64,000 nt of DNA, taken from Brucella grignonensis. Its GTDB lineage: Bacteria > Pseudomonadota > Alphaproteobacteria > Rhizobiales > Rhizobiaceae. The stretch is taken from positions 1 through 64,000 of the forward strand of contig NZ_NNRL01000147.1 of NCBI RefSeq assembly GCF_002252505.1, written 5' to 3'. Every line of letters begins with the position of its first letter. The stretch's first letter is position 1. The notes below the pieces were generated by a model. The model saw only the letters and a program-made list of their open reading frames with translations, did no database searches and had not been told where the DNA came from. Below, in pieces: positions 42,405-51,804 of this stretch. The position numbers and the translations under genes were made by a program.

Positions 42405-43061
42405 TCATTTCAGCCTGCCCTCCAGCCCATGGGCGAGCCGCGTCAGAGGGAAGAGAACGACGAGATAAAGCACTGCAATCAGGGTGTAGGTTTCAAGCGG
42501 GCGATAGGTTGCCGAGGTGACAAGCTGGCCCTGATAAAGAAGGTCAGGCACAGCAAGAACCGATAAAAGCGATGTGTTTTTCAGCTGAAGCACGGACTGG
42601 TTGACCAATGGCGGCACCATGCGGCGCAGTGCTTGCGGCAATATGATCTTGCCCATAAGCTGGCCGCGGCGCATACCGATTGCACGTCCTGCATCCCACT
42701 GCCCCGCATCAATGGAAACGATGCCACCACGGATGATTTCTGCATAAAAGGCCGCACCATAGAAGGTAAGCGTAATGAAAGCCGCCATGGCTGGCGAAAT
42801 TTCAAATCCGATCAGCATCGGGAGTGCGTAGTAGCACCAGACCAGCTGTACCAGCACCGGCGTACAGCGAAATATCTCAACGACCGTCATGATGGGGACG
42901 GTTATGATCTTGTTGCCTGAAAGCCTGCCGAGAGCAAAAACCGTTCCAACGAATATGCCCGAGAGTACGGTTATAATCGTGAAACCGACGGTGTAGGCCA
43001 GGCCCTGAAGGAATAAACCCCGATACTGCCAGAGGCCGGAAAAGTCCCATTGATAGTCCAT
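42405..43061 (-). CDS. Amino-acid ABC transporter permease
   Basis: The 218-residue protein begins MDYQWDFSGLWQYRGLFLQG, a standard HisM/GlnP start, with about five membrane helices and the EAA loop DAGRAIGMRRGQLMGKIILP near 150. The ATG shares bases with the stop of the racemase-like gene before it (TAATG), so translation is coupled; the longer frame from 43202 is a shadow of that gene. Only one permease gene is present, so a homodimer is expected. Confidence 0.92.
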   Translation of the reverse strand: MDYQWDFSGLWQYRGLFLQGLAYTVGFTIITVLSGIFVGTVFALGRLSGNKIITVPIMTVVEIFRCTPVLVQLVWCYYALPMLIGFEISPAMAAFITLTFYGAAFYAEIIRGGIVSIDAGQWDAGRAIGMRRGQLMGKIILPQALRRMVPPLVNQSVLQLKNTSLLSVLAVPDLLYQGQLVTSATYRPLETYTLIAVLYLVVLFPLTRLAHGLEGRLK

Positions 43062-43774
43062 TAATTCACTCTTTCTGACATCCCGGTAAAGGCGCGGGAA
43101 GACGTTGAGCTGAACAGCCAATGTCCAAGCGACAGAACATCGAACACAGGCAAGCCGCATGTTTTTGCAACGGCTTGAGCGAATGGCGGCATGTTCGTGC
43201 ACTCAAGAACAACGGCACCGAGATCAGGTTCGCGCGACTTCAGTTCTTGCGCCGCATGTGTGATTTCCGCTTCAAGCGCAGCGTGGTCATAAGTTCCACC
43301 GCCTTCAATCAGTTCACGAAAGGCCCCACCGTCTGGCATGCCAATCCGTGGCGTCCTGACGTCGGCACCACAAGCAGCAAAGATCGCATCATCGAGGCTC
43401 GCTTCATCATAGGTGATCACACCCACTTTGCGTTGCGGTCCGATCAGTGTGCTTACCATCGACAACTGAAGCAGGCTGGAAGTGGCAATCGGCACCGAAA
43501 GCTTTGCACTCAGCGCGCTTTGGTGACGGGCCATGAAACCGCAAGACGTCACCAACGCGCTACAGCCTTCAGCGATCAAGGCTTCACCCGCAATGACGAA
43601 GTCTTCGATCAACCCGGCGCCACCCTGACGAATGATCTTATCAGGCGATGCTCCTGTTACCTTTTTGAAACGCACTGGCGTCTCCCAGGATGCCGGATTA
43701 CCGACATCTCCAGGCGGACGCGGAAAGCCGGTGTCAAGCATGATGACACCGAGTGACCTTTGCTGATGCTGCAT
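43061..43774 (-). CDS. Asp/Glu-racemase-family protein (copy 2)
   Basis: The 237-residue protein is a paralogue of the one at 39455, with cysteines in VTSCGFMARH near 77 and LECTNMPPFA near 193. It begins QRSLGVIMLDTGFPRPPGDVG. It sits between the binding-protein gene (14 bases) and the permease gene (stop-start overlap), embedded in the transporter operon. Two copies in one operon suggest either a heterodimeric enzyme or two steps, for example racemisation of two related substrates. Confidence 0.85.
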   Translation of the reverse strand: MQHQQRSLGVIMLDTGFPRPPGDVGNPASWETPVRFKKVTGASPDKIIRQGGAGLIEDFVIAGEALIAEGCSALVTSCGFMARHQSALSAKLSVPIATSSLLQLSMVSTLIGPQRKVGVITYDEASLDDAIFAACGADVRTPRIGMPDGGAFRELIEGGGTYDHAALEAEITHAAQELKSREPDLGAVVLECTNMPPFAQAVAKTCGLPVFDVLSLGHWLFSSTSSRAFTGMSERVN

Positions 43775-43787
43775 GATGGTGGACGCG

Positions 43788-44621
43788 TCAGAACTTCAGA
43801 GTCGGCGGCAGGTCAGATGGCTGGACGCCGACAAGCGAAAGGCTGCTGACGATCCATTCGTTGACCTTGCCCTCCTCGCGACGCTTTTTAAGCCAAACAT
43901 CAACGTAGTCGCGGAATTCGCCCTTTTCGTCTTTGCGCACACCAATCGTCGTTGGCTGGCTATCCAGCGGCTCCGGAACAAAAACCTTAAATTTGCTGCC
44001 AAGCTTGTGCGCCGTTACCACAGACATCAGCGCAACCTGCACAATCGCATCGGCCCGGCCAGACTGTAGTGCGATAACTGTTTCATCCGCACCTTTGAGC
44101 GCAACGAGCGTACAATTAGGCAATGTCTTGCGGGCGAAGAGATCCTGTGTTGATCCGAGATCAACCGTGACGCGGATTTCCGGCTTGTTCAATTCTTCCC
44201 AATTTTTGACCTCGCGGTCTTTGTTGGTGATGACGGTGAAGACGTTATCCATCATGGCTTCGGTGAAATCGACGGATTTCGCGCGCTCAGGATTGTTGCT
44301 GAGGGCAAACATGATGTCGATTTTGCCACCCTGAAGGTCCATGACGGAATTACCCCAGGTTGTTTCGACCATTTCCAGCGGCACACCAATATACTCTGCA
44401 AGATCCTTACCCATGGAAACACAGAAACCATCCCATTCGCCAGTGGCGAGATTTTTCTGATAGTAGGGAGCGGTGCCGTTGAATACACCTATGCGTAGAG
44501 CGCCCCGGTCCTTGATGGATTTCAGTGTCGCACCTTCCTCGACAGCCCACGAAAAGCCGGGGGCAAGCACGACCGCCGCGCCACCCAAAAGCGTTGTCTG
44601 GATAAACTTACGTCTATTCAT
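43788..44621 (-). CDS. Family-3 amino-acid ABC solute-binding protein
   Basis: The 277-residue protein starts with MNRRKFIQTTLLGGAAVVLA, a Tat-like signal, and continues as a polar-amino-acid binding protein (GALRIGVFNGTAPYYQKN, IDIMFALSNNPERAKSVDFT, ALQSGRADAIV). ATG 44621 is 8 bases after GAGGG; the 73-residue upstream extension overlaps the Lrp gene and is rejected. It lies 40 bases after the Lrp regulator gene and heads the transporter part of the operon. Confidence 0.92.
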   Translation of the reverse strand: MNRRKFIQTTLLGGAAVVLAPGFSWAVEEGATLKSIKDRGALRIGVFNGTAPYYQKNLATGEWDGFCVSMGKDLAEYIGVPLEMVETTWGNSVMDLQGGKIDIMFALSNNPERAKSVDFTEAMMDNVFTVITNKDREVKNWEELNKPEIRVTVDLGSTQDLFARKTLPNCTLVALKGADETVIALQSGRADAIVQVALMSVVTAHKLGSKFKVFVPEPLDSQPTTIGVRKDEKGEFRDYVDVWLKKRREEGKVNEWIVSSLSLVGVQPSDLPPTLKF

Positions 44622-44661
44622 TGTTGTTTCCCTCTTTTTGAATCGAGCATTCCATTGAGCA

Positions 44662-45126
44662 TTATTGGGCACTTGAATGCGCCAGGCTGCTTTCTCTATT
44701 AAACTTATTGGAAAGTACCACCGAGTAACTGACGTTCTCGATCCCTTCGATTTGTGCCAGCTCCTCGATGAGTGCTTCCAGATCTTCGAGAAATCCGACA
44801 TGAACCCGACACAATATATTGGCTGGGCCACTGATGGCATCAGCGGTCAGGATTTCCGGATAAGCGCGCAAGGCTGCAAACAGGCGCTGCACAATACGTT
44901 GCGAGGCCGTGATGAACAAATAGGCCGAAATGCTGTTGTCATCCTTCCCCCTGCGGACGATAGCCCGATATCCCAATATGACGCCGCGACGCTCCAGACG
45001 GCCTATCCGCTCCTGAACACTTGATCGGGCAAGACCCACGCGCCGCGCCAACTCACTCGCCGGGAGACGCGCATTTTCTTCCAGGATACTGACCAGATTT
45101 CGGTCGATACTATCACCGTAGTCCAT
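44662..45126 (-). CDS. Lrp/AsnC-family transcriptional regulator
   Basis: The 154-residue protein starts DYGDSIDRNLVSILEENARL and has the Lrp helix-turn-helix LASELARRVGLARSSVQERIGRL-type stretch (landmarks SELARRVGLARSS and RIGRLERRGVI), then the RAM effector domain (DAISGPANILCRVHV). ATG follows AGGGA. As the first gene of the amino-acid operon it most likely controls that operon in response to the transported amino acid. It is divergent from the LysR gene at 45241. Confidence 0.92.
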   Translation of the reverse strand: MDYGDSIDRNLVSILEENARLPASELARRVGLARSSVQERIGRLERRGVILGYRAIVRRGKDDNSISAYLFITASQRIVQRLFAALRAYPEILTADAISGPANILCRVHVGFLEDLEALIEELAQIEGIENVSYSVVLSNKFNRESSLAHSSAQ

Positions 45127-45150
45127 CGTGTTCCCTTATGTTTATTTTTA

Positions 45151-45219
45151 ATGAGAATGCGGCGCTTTCTCATCAAATAAAAGCATTGAAAATTGGATTA
45201 TGCATGACTTAAACTCATG
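45151..45219. promoter_or_regulatory. Two inverted repeats between the divergent Lrp and LysR genes
   Basis: ATGAGAA / TTCTCAT (45151-45173, 9-base spacer) and CATGA / TCATG (45203-45219, 7-base spacer) lie in the 114-base gap between divergent regulator genes. Either may be an operator; the second has the ATGA-N7-TCAT look of a LysR site just upstream of the LysR ATG. Confidence 0.4.
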
Positions 45220-45240
45220 ATGAAATTCTGAGGTTACCCA

Positions 45241-46155
45241 ATGCGCCGCTTTCTTCCATCCCTTTCGGCTCTGCACGCTTTCGATGCTTCGGTACGCTAT
45301 CTGAGCTTCACGCGCGCATCGGAAAATCTTGGGATGACCCAAAGCGGAGTGAGCCGCCAGATACAAAATCTTGAATCTTTTCTCGGGCTTAAACTGTTTG
45401 AACGCGCTGGACCGCGACTGGTTCTGACCGAAGAAGGGCAGAACTATTATGAGGAAGTTTCGCGCATTCTGGCAAAGCTTGAAGAAGTGTCGATGGATGC
45501 AGTGCGCGGGTATAAAACGCAAAGCCTGCTCAAAGTCGGCTTGCCGCCGACACTGATGCGGAAATGGGCGCCGGGTATTATCAGCACCTTTGCGAGATCT
45601 CATCCGCAGATTTGGTTTGAGGTGTTTCCCTGCTCACATGATCTTGACTGGGGGAAATCCGATCTCGATCTTGCCGTACTGCGCGGCATCGGCAACTGGG
45701 CCAATGTGCGTAGCCATCTACTGTTCCCTGAAGAGCTTGTCGTGATCGGATCGCCTGACATCGTGCCCGAAAACGGACTGTCCGGAGATGTCGAATTGCT
45801 CGATTTCCCACTGATCCAGAACTCAAACAGGCCCAGCCTGTGGCTGCATTGGCTGCGCGGCGCGGGTATCCATTACAACAAGCGTATCTTTGGTCCGCGT
45901 CTGCCAACGCATGACGTTATTATCGAATGTGCTGTTGCAGGTATGGGGCTCGCCATCGCGCCCAGAATTTTTGTGCAGGAAGAATTGCGGTCAGGAAAAC
46001 TCAAACTGGCACTTGAGCGCGTGCAGACATCTGGCGAGAGCTATTTTCTTTGCTCAGCGCAGGCGCGGCAGGGTTCAAAAAATGTCCGCTTGTTCCGCGA
46101 TTGGTTTATCACTGAAGCAAAACGCCACAGACATTCTCTGCCGGTGGCGTCGTAA
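45241..46155 (+). CDS. LysR-family transcriptional regulator (GcvA-like)
   Basis: The 304-residue protein begins MRRFLPSLSALHAFDASVRY, the distinctive GcvA-group start, with the helix-turn-helix SENLGMTQSGVSRQIQNLES (about residues 27-46) and a standard effector domain (for example GSPDIVPENGL, AVAGMGLAIAPRIFVQEEL). It is divergent from the Lrp-led amino-acid operon and convergent with the TPP enzyme gene, with 21 bases between stops. Its target could be either. Confidence 0.92.
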   Translation: MRRFLPSLSALHAFDASVRYLSFTRASENLGMTQSGVSRQIQNLESFLGLKLFERAGPRLVLTEEGQNYYEEVSRILAKLEEVSMDAVRGYKTQSLLKVGLPPTLMRKWAPGIISTFARSHPQIWFEVFPCSHDLDWGKSDLDLAVLRGIGNWANVRSHLLFPEELVVIGSPDIVPENGLSGDVELLDFPLIQNSNRPSLWLHWLRGAGIHYNKRIFGPRLPTHDVIIECAVAGMGLAIAPRIFVQEELRSGKLKLALERVQTSGESYFLCSAQARQGSKNVRLFRDWFITEAKRHRHSLPVAS

Positions 46156-46176
46156 ATAATGGCAGTCAAAAACGGC

Positions 46177-47928
46177 TCAGACGTATGAGCGTTCAACCGG
46201 TTTCAGATTAAGCGGGTCTTCACCGCGCTTTAAAAGCCATGAATAGACCGGCGGTACACGGTCAGCGATCGATTCAACATGAATATCGACAAAGCAAGGG
46301 CCATCCTTCCACGCGAAAGCTTCCGCCAAGGCTATATCAACCTCATCGGCGGTTTTTGCCGTCCATGCTTTCAGGCCATAAGCTTCGGCAATGGCTTGCC
46401 CCTTTGGCGCAAGAAAATCGACGCCAAAACATTGATTGTGCCCCTTCAATCTGTGCAAACCTTTGATCCAGCCAAATGTCGCATTGTTGAACAGGATAAG
46501 GATCGCCGGCACCTGCAAGCGCACCAGCGTTTCAAGCTCGCCCACCGTCATGCCGAAAGAACCATCACCGAACAGTCCGATGGGACGCTTGTCTGGATCG
46601 GCACGCCATGCACCCACCGTAGCTGGAAGTGCTGATCCAAGACCACCAAAAGCACGCGGAATGGCAAACCGTGTTTCCTGATCGTTGATCTTGAGAAAGC
46701 GTGTCATATAGGGCGTCGGTGTACCTGCATCAGAATAAATCAGGGCTGGCTGTCCCGATTGACTCAATGCATCATTGAAGGAACGCACAACCCGTTCAGG
46801 ACGCAAAGGCACACGCTCATCATTCAAAGCTTCCTCAGCATGTTCCCAGAATATGCGCCTGCGAGCATTCAATTCCTCGATCCAGCTATCATGCTTTTTC
46901 GGTTCAATCGTCAGCTCGATCTGCAGTAATTCTTCAAGAACAAGCAATGCATCGCCCTGAATGGAGAGCAAATTCTCATAGTTGTTGGCCATGATCTCGG
47001 GCGAAATATCGATCTGTGCAAGGCGCCGATTGAGTGTGATCTTGGGAAAGGTCCAGCCAATCGTCACGACAGAGCCGATGCGTGATCCGACAAAAAGGGT
47101 AAAATCAGAATGTTCCAATGCCCAATTGGCATGGGGATGATAACCATTGTCGCCGATCACCCCGATGGCCAGACGATGATCATCATCAATCGCGCCCTGC
47201 CCCGTCATCGTTGTGCACATGGGAATGTTGTATTTCTCGGCCAAGCTCGAAATCTGATCCCCCGCTCTGGCACGATTGACACCGCCACCAGCAACAATCA
47301 AAGGTCGTTCCGCCTTTGCAATCAGTTCAAGCAGTTCATGCAGCTTCTGTTTTGGCGGCAATGTCGGAAAAGCCGGGAAGGTTTTGCATTCTTCTTCGAT
47401 GTGCAGTGAAATGCGTGCGGGATCAACCTCAGCGAGAAGCATATCCTCGGGGATCTGGAGATGCACCGCACCCGGTTTACCGGAACAAGCGACGCGAAAC
47501 GCGCGACGGATGATTTCTGGCAGTTTCTCGGCAGATTTTACCTGAACGGATAGCTTTGTTACAGGCTCGAACAATTTGGCGCAATCAAGCTCGGTGAGAA
47601 CACCGCGCCCTTCTCCCGGCAAAGGAATATCAATGGTCAGAAGAATGACAGGTATCGATGATCCATTGGATTCAGCGACAGGTGGCAGCGAATACATAGC
47701 ACCCGCACCTGACGGACACTCGAAAACACCAGGCTTATTGGAAAAACGGCCATAGGCATCCGCCATATAACCGGCAGAGCGTTCATCACGCGCCATGATA
47801 TGGCGGATTTCGCCTTCGCGCTGCTGCAGGGCTTCATAGAGAGGCACGTTGGTATCGCCCGGCACCCCGAAGATTGTCTCCACGCCATAGCCAATCAACA
47901 TTTGGACCAAAATATCTGCGCCGCGCAT
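46177..47928 (-). CDS. Thiamine-diphosphate-dependent enzyme of the acetolactate synthase family
   Basis: The 583-residue protein has the three TPP-enzyme domains: N-terminal (YGVETIFGVPGDTNVPLYEA, with the catalytic Glu in RDERSAGYMADAYGR near 48), central (PLIVAGGGVNRARAG near 210) and the C-terminal cofactor domain (LFGDGSFGMTVGELETLVRL ending in LFNNATFG near 480). ATG follows AGGAG. It could be a carboligase or a 2-oxo-acid decarboxylase. The D-amino-acid dehydrogenase nearby would produce a 2-oxo acid, but the genes are not in one operon, so substrate linkage is speculative. Confidence 0.88.
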   Translation of the reverse strand: MRGADILVQMLIGYGVETIFGVPGDTNVPLYEALQQREGEIRHIMARDERSAGYMADAYGRFSNKPGVFECPSGAGAMYSLPPVAESNGSSIPVILLTIDIPLPGEGRGVLTELDCAKLFEPVTKLSVQVKSAEKLPEIIRRAFRVACSGKPGAVHLQIPEDMLLAEVDPARISLHIEEECKTFPAFPTLPPKQKLHELLELIAKAERPLIVAGGGVNRARAGDQISSLAEKYNIPMCTTMTGQGAIDDDHRLAIGVIGDNGYHPHANWALEHSDFTLFVGSRIGSVVTIGWTFPKITLNRRLAQIDISPEIMANNYENLLSIQGDALLVLEELLQIELTIEPKKHDSWIEELNARRRIFWEHAEEALNDERVPLRPERVVRSFNDALSQSGQPALIYSDAGTPTPYMTRFLKINDQETRFAIPRAFGGLGSALPATVGAWRADPDKRPIGLFGDGSFGMTVGELETLVRLQVPAILILFNNATFGWIKGLHRLKGHNQCFGVDFLAPKGQAIAEAYGLKAWTAKTADEVDIALAEAFAWKDGPCFVDIHVESIADRVPPVYSWLLKRGEDPLNLKPVERSYV

Positions 47929-48098
47929 TCTTTACTCCTTTGGAATCGTGTTGGCGCAGCTTAGGAGCAATTAACTGCGGGCTGGACCGGCGGATCGGTG
48001 GCTTTATCGTATAAGCGCCGACGAAACGCAGGCAAGCAACGGCGATACCGCATTTTTACAGCGGTTCCATCGGACGAGTTGGCGTGGCATTTACGAGG

Positions 48099-49232
48099 TT
48101 ATATCCCTGCGCCCCGAAGCAGATTGAGCCGCGATTTGCGCTTCTTTGGTGGCTCTGGTTCCTGAAACCGTAGCGAACGGGCCAACGAACTCAACAAGTC
48201 CGTCTGCGAAATTAGCCCCTGAACGACGTTGTCCAGATCCGTAACAATAACCGCATGGGAACGGCCATCTGTCAGCAGCGGCACCAGTTTCACAACCGGT
48301 TCGTCTTTCTGAGCTGTTATAGCCTCAATCATCAGCGAACTGACCTTTGCCGTAGATTGGCTCAACTCGCGCAACCCCACAGTACCAAGCAGTTTTCCTT
48401 GCTCGCCAATCACGGGTAAGGTGCGAATATTGTGCTCAAGTAACAAACGTCGCGCTTCGTCTGCGCTGTCGTGCTCCGCAATGCTGATAACATCGCGCGA
48501 CATGATATCTTTGGCCGTCACTGTGCCATGGGTGCGGATAAGCGCCTGCAACTCCACCTGCCTCAACAGTCGATCCAGATCGCCCGGATCAATATCAAAC
48601 GTCTCATCAACTTCCTTCAGCGCCGAGGCGATATCATCGGACGTAAAGCCTACCCGCAAAGGTGCGGGAAGATCGTTGGTCTTGTGGGTATTGGCCGGAG
48701 CTGCAACCGGCACATGCGGATATTTTCGCCCAGCCAGTTTGTGAAAGGCGACACCAAGGACGACCAGCAGTACAGAGTTGAGCCCGACAGGTATGAAGGC
48801 AAAGTGATAACCCAGGTCGGTCACGCTTGAACCGCCAATAACAGCTGTCAAAGCGGCCGCTCCACCGGGCGGATGCAGGCAACGCGAAAGCGACATGATT
48901 GCGATAGCGAGAGCAACGCCAACCCCGATGGCAATCAACGGATTACCTATAAAACGGGCCACTGTGATGCCTACAAGCGCTGAGATCACATTTCCACCAA
49001 TGACCGACCAAGGTTGCGCCAGTGGACTTGCGGGAACTGCAAATATCAGCACAGCAGAAGCGCCGATTGGTGCCACGATCAAAGGAAGTTCGATCCCCCT
49101 GCCCACAATGAGAGCGGTTATCAGACCCGTCAGGCATATGCCGATCAATGCGCCCAGACTGCCGATCAGCCGGTCACGCAAATTGGCACCAGCCAATATG
49201 GGCATAAAAAGCCGAAAACCGTTGAACATCAT
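48099..49232 (-). CDS. HPP-family membrane protein with C-terminal CBS pair
   Basis: The 377-residue protein has four or five membrane helices with the HPP motif CLHPPGGAAALTAVIGG near 112, then a cytoplasmic pair of CBS domains (AKDIMSRDVISIAEHDSADE near 240; VVKLVPLLTDGRSHAVIVTD near 318). ATG follows AGGAA. HPP proteins have been linked to nitrite transport in plastids and cyanobacteria; the CBS pair may sense adenine nucleotides. It is monocistronic. Confidence 0.9.
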   Translation of the reverse strand: MMFNGFRLFMPILAGANLRDRLIGSLGALIGICLTGLITALIVGRGIELPLIVAPIGASAVLIFAVPASPLAQPWSVIGGNVISALVGITVARFIGNPLIAIGVGVALAIAIMSLSRCLHPPGGAAALTAVIGGSSVTDLGYHFAFIPVGLNSVLLVVLGVAFHKLAGRKYPHVPVAAPANTHKTNDLPAPLRVGFTSDDIASALKEVDETFDIDPGDLDRLLRQVELQALIRTHGTVTAKDIMSRDVISIAEHDSADEARRLLLEHNIRTLPVIGEQGKLLGTVGLRELSQSTAKVSSLMIEAITAQKDEPVVKLVPLLTDGRSHAVIVTDLDNVVQGLISQTDLLSSLARSLRFQEPEPPKKRKSRLNLLRGAGI

Positions 49233-49513
49233 CGGTTCCTATTTCTAACCGTGAGCAAGAATATCTATCGATTCCAGCAATTTCAGTAACGGGAACGAGG
49301 AACGATGTCGCGCAGGCTTATATCAAATTGTTCTAGATTACGAGAATACATTTTCGTCGGCGACACAAACCTTGAACCAGCCATCCTGATCAAAGCAAAC
49401 TCGATCAGTTTGATATTTAGTTGCTCCAAGCTTCGCAAAAACAAACAGATAGCGATAATTTTGAGAACTCGTTAAAGAGCTTCTGCCTGTTTCAAGTATC
49501 AAGGACGACTCGC

Positions 49514-50332
49514 ATGAAATCGCGCATCATCACTTCTCAGGGCCGTGTCGCAGATCGTACTCCCGGCGCCATTCCGGGAGCTCTGGCCGTCGCAAAAGCT
49601 CTGGCAGCGCGCTACGATCTTTCGATCCAAACTGTTGGCACACCTGCATCTGCTGTCTCCGATGACTGGAGCGAAGCACTGCCGCAAGCTCGTGCAACGC
49701 TCAAAGGTCTCGCTGCGGCCGTTTCAGAAGAATTGACTGCTGGACGCCGACCTCTCCTTGCCACCAACACCTGTTCGGCGAGCCTTGCGACGATCCCACA
49801 AGCAGCAAGCCAGATAGATGGACTGACTGTTCTTTGGGTCGATGCACATGGTGATTTCAATACGCCTGACACAACAGAGTCTGGTTACATGGGCGGAATG
49901 GCGCTTGCTGGCATTTGCGGACTTTGGGACAGCGGACATGGCGGCAATGTAGCGCCGGAAAAGGTCGTGATTTTTGGAGCGCGCGACATTGATCCGGAAG
50001 AAATGGAAACGCTTGAGCGCAAGAATGTCACGGTAATCAGGCCCGAGATAGCCAACGCACAGTCGCTTTTGGCGGCAATCGGCACAAGTCCGGTCTGGGT
50101 TCACATTGACTGGGATGTTATGGAGCCTGGGCTAATTCCTGCGGCCTACGCAATCGAAGACGGATTGCTCGCACCACAACTGCGTGATGCACTGGCCGCA
50201 ATTCCGGCCTCTCAAATTGCGGCAATCGAACTTGCAGAATTTGAATTGCCTGAAGACAAGCAGGCAGCTGACCGTGCGCTTGAATTGATCCTTGAAATCA
50301 CCGCACCGCTTTATGAAAGCATTGGTATTTAA
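49514..50332 (+). CDS. Arginase/agmatinase-family protein with a Cys in place of the first metal His
   Basis: The 272-residue protein has the ureohydrolase metal motifs DAHGDFN (Asp110, His112, Asp114) and HIDWDVMEPG (Asp199, Asp201). At the place of the usual GGDHS motif, whose His is a metal ligand, it reads TNTCS (Cys87). The start ATG 49514 follows AAGGAC; the upstream extension has no family match. A functional enzyme with an altered metal site, or a non-arginase amidinohydrolase, is possible. It is monocistronic and ends at a strong terminator; the 281 bases upstream hold no other gene. Confidence 0.85.
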   Translation: MKSRIITSQGRVADRTPGAIPGALAVAKALAARYDLSIQTVGTPASAVSDDWSEALPQARATLKGLAAAVSEELTAGRRPLLATNTCSASLATIPQAASQIDGLTVLWVDAHGDFNTPDTTESGYMGGMALAGICGLWDSGHGGNVAPEKVVIFGARDIDPEEMETLERKNVTVIRPEIANAQSLLAAIGTSPVWVHIDWDVMEPGLIPAAYAIEDGLLAPQLRDALAAIPASQIAAIELAEFELPEDKQAADRALELILEITAPLYESIGI

Positions 50333-50341
50333 TGCAGATTG

Positions 50342-50384
50342 GAGCACCAGAATTGAACAGGATTCAGCTCTGGTGCTCTTTTTT
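50342..50384 (+). terminator. Rho-independent terminator of the arginase-family gene
   Basis: GAGCACCAGA / TCTGGTGCTC, a perfect 10-base stem with a 17-base loop, is followed by TTTTTT, starting 10 bases after the stop codon. Confidence 0.92.
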
Positions 50385-50391
50385 ATGATAG

Positions 50392-51612
50392 TCAGAAGAT
50401 GGAAGCAATGCGGGCAGGCTTTGCTGATGACGACATACTGGTCACAACGACCATCTTATCAAATTCGCCGCGTTTGAATGCGTTTAAGAACCGCTTATAG
50501 TCCTTGAAGACGACGCAGCCATTTGAATCGCCGGCGCGGCGTAGCATATAGGTGTGGGCCAGCAGCCCATCCCGATTATACGGATTACGTCCATCGGCGG
50601 GGAGTAAGCGCACAGCTTCGACGCCATGGAAAAGACTTTCGCGCATACGAAGTTTATAGGTGCTGGGTGGTGTCGCACCCCGCATCTTCTGATCAACATA
50701 GCGCGGGTTGTCACGCATGTGGCCCATGCCCGAATGCGCTTCCAGTTTTTCACCGCTCGGCAGATAAACTGTTGCTGCGGAAATATCATAAATCGCCGTC
50801 TTGTTGCGGGCTGCCTGACCAAAGAGCCGACCAAAAAGCCCGCGTTGAATATTTTCGGTTTGGCCGCTTGGGGGCGCATAAGCCAGCTGTGTTTTTTCCT
50901 GTTTTTCAGGCTTTGCAATTGTTGGCTTATCGATGATGGGCTTCTGGCCAGGAAACGGCACGTCATCAGGCAGGAAACTGTCTGTATCGTTTTCAATTGG
51001 CGCGCGAGCTATTTGGGTATCCGGTGCAGCCATCGGAACGGGAACCGCATCGTTGGTTGGCAGCCCAACCTGTAAACGGGCGCTATAATCCTGTGCTGCG
51101 GTCTGCGCCGCAACAGAGGCCGAGGCGAATATGGCGGGTGAAACGACATCCTGGGTGGGTGCAGGCTGTGCCACGCGCTCGTCGCGCGGTTCAACCACCT
51201 CGGCCGTTGCCATGGGCTGATCTTCTATAACCGATTCAGGACCAACATCTGCAATGATAGGTGCATCCGCAAGTGCCTTGTTGCGCCGCCAGTCAAGATT
51301 GGAATATGGCGCGTCGGCAGTATAGGCTTCGATGAAGCGTTGGCGGATAACGTGACCCATGCCGATTTTTTGATCCACAACGGCCAATTGATGTGGTGTC
51401 ACCGTCGGAAGACGGCGCATGACAGGCGCTAAAGGCACAAAGGCTGGCAGCACGGCTTCCACAGTACCCAAGGCAGTCATAAGGCAGCTTCCCGCCAGAA
51501 GGCCCGCGCCCAAAAGACCTGCAACACGCAAAATACCTTTAAATACAAAAGGGTTGGGGATTTTAATCCCACGCGGCAAAGCGAAATCATACGTTTCTGT
51601 GACGAACGCCAT
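50392..51612 (-). CDS. DUF2778-domain protein (Tlde1/L,D-transpeptidase-like), membrane anchored
   Basis: The 406-residue protein has one membrane segment near residues 30-50 (AGLLGAGLLAGSCLMTALG), a long Pro/Ala/Asp-rich low-complexity region (about 130-260) and a C-terminal DUF2778 domain (about 270-400). In that domain IYDISAATVYLPSGEKLEAH opens the fold and HTYMLRRAGDSNGCVVF gives the L,D-transpeptidase-like His and Ser-x-Gly-Cys. The family includes Tlde1, a type VI effector acting on peptidoglycan, but most rhizobial members are housekeeping cell-wall proteins. No type VI genes are in the window. Confidence 0.82.
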   Translation of the reverse strand: MAFVTETYDFALPRGIKIPNPFVFKGILRVAGLLGAGLLAGSCLMTALGTVEAVLPAFVPLAPVMRRLPTVTPHQLAVVDQKIGMGHVIRQRFIEAYTADAPYSNLDWRRNKALADAPIIADVGPESVIEDQPMATAEVVEPRDERVAQPAPTQDVVSPAIFASASVAAQTAAQDYSARLQVGLPTNDAVPVPMAAPDTQIARAPIENDTDSFLPDDVPFPGQKPIIDKPTIAKPEKQEKTQLAYAPPSGQTENIQRGLFGRLFGQAARNKTAIYDISAATVYLPSGEKLEAHSGMGHMRDNPRYVDQKMRGATPPSTYKLRMRESLFHGVEAVRLLPADGRNPYNRDGLLAHTYMLRRAGDSNGCVVFKDYKRFLNAFKRGEFDKMVVVTSMSSSAKPARIASIF

Positions 51613-51804
51613 ACTACTCGTCCTGAATAATAATTGGTTTTCTCGCTGTCGCTTTGCATGAAAGTTCGGCGGAAAAGCGAAGCAATCATGGCGAAAGTGC
51701 TAACTTGAAAGTCACACCAAGCATGGAGAATTATGGTAACTAAATTCTTTACAATCGCTCGGCGGTAGCAAAGAAAGTATGGCTGCCACTCTCAGACCGG
51801 CTCT

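Noticed and set aside
50392-51612. Type VI secretion effector locus
   Set aside because: The DUF2778 domain resembles Tlde1, but there are no VgrG, Hcp, immunity or other secretion genes nearby and the protein has its own membrane anchor.
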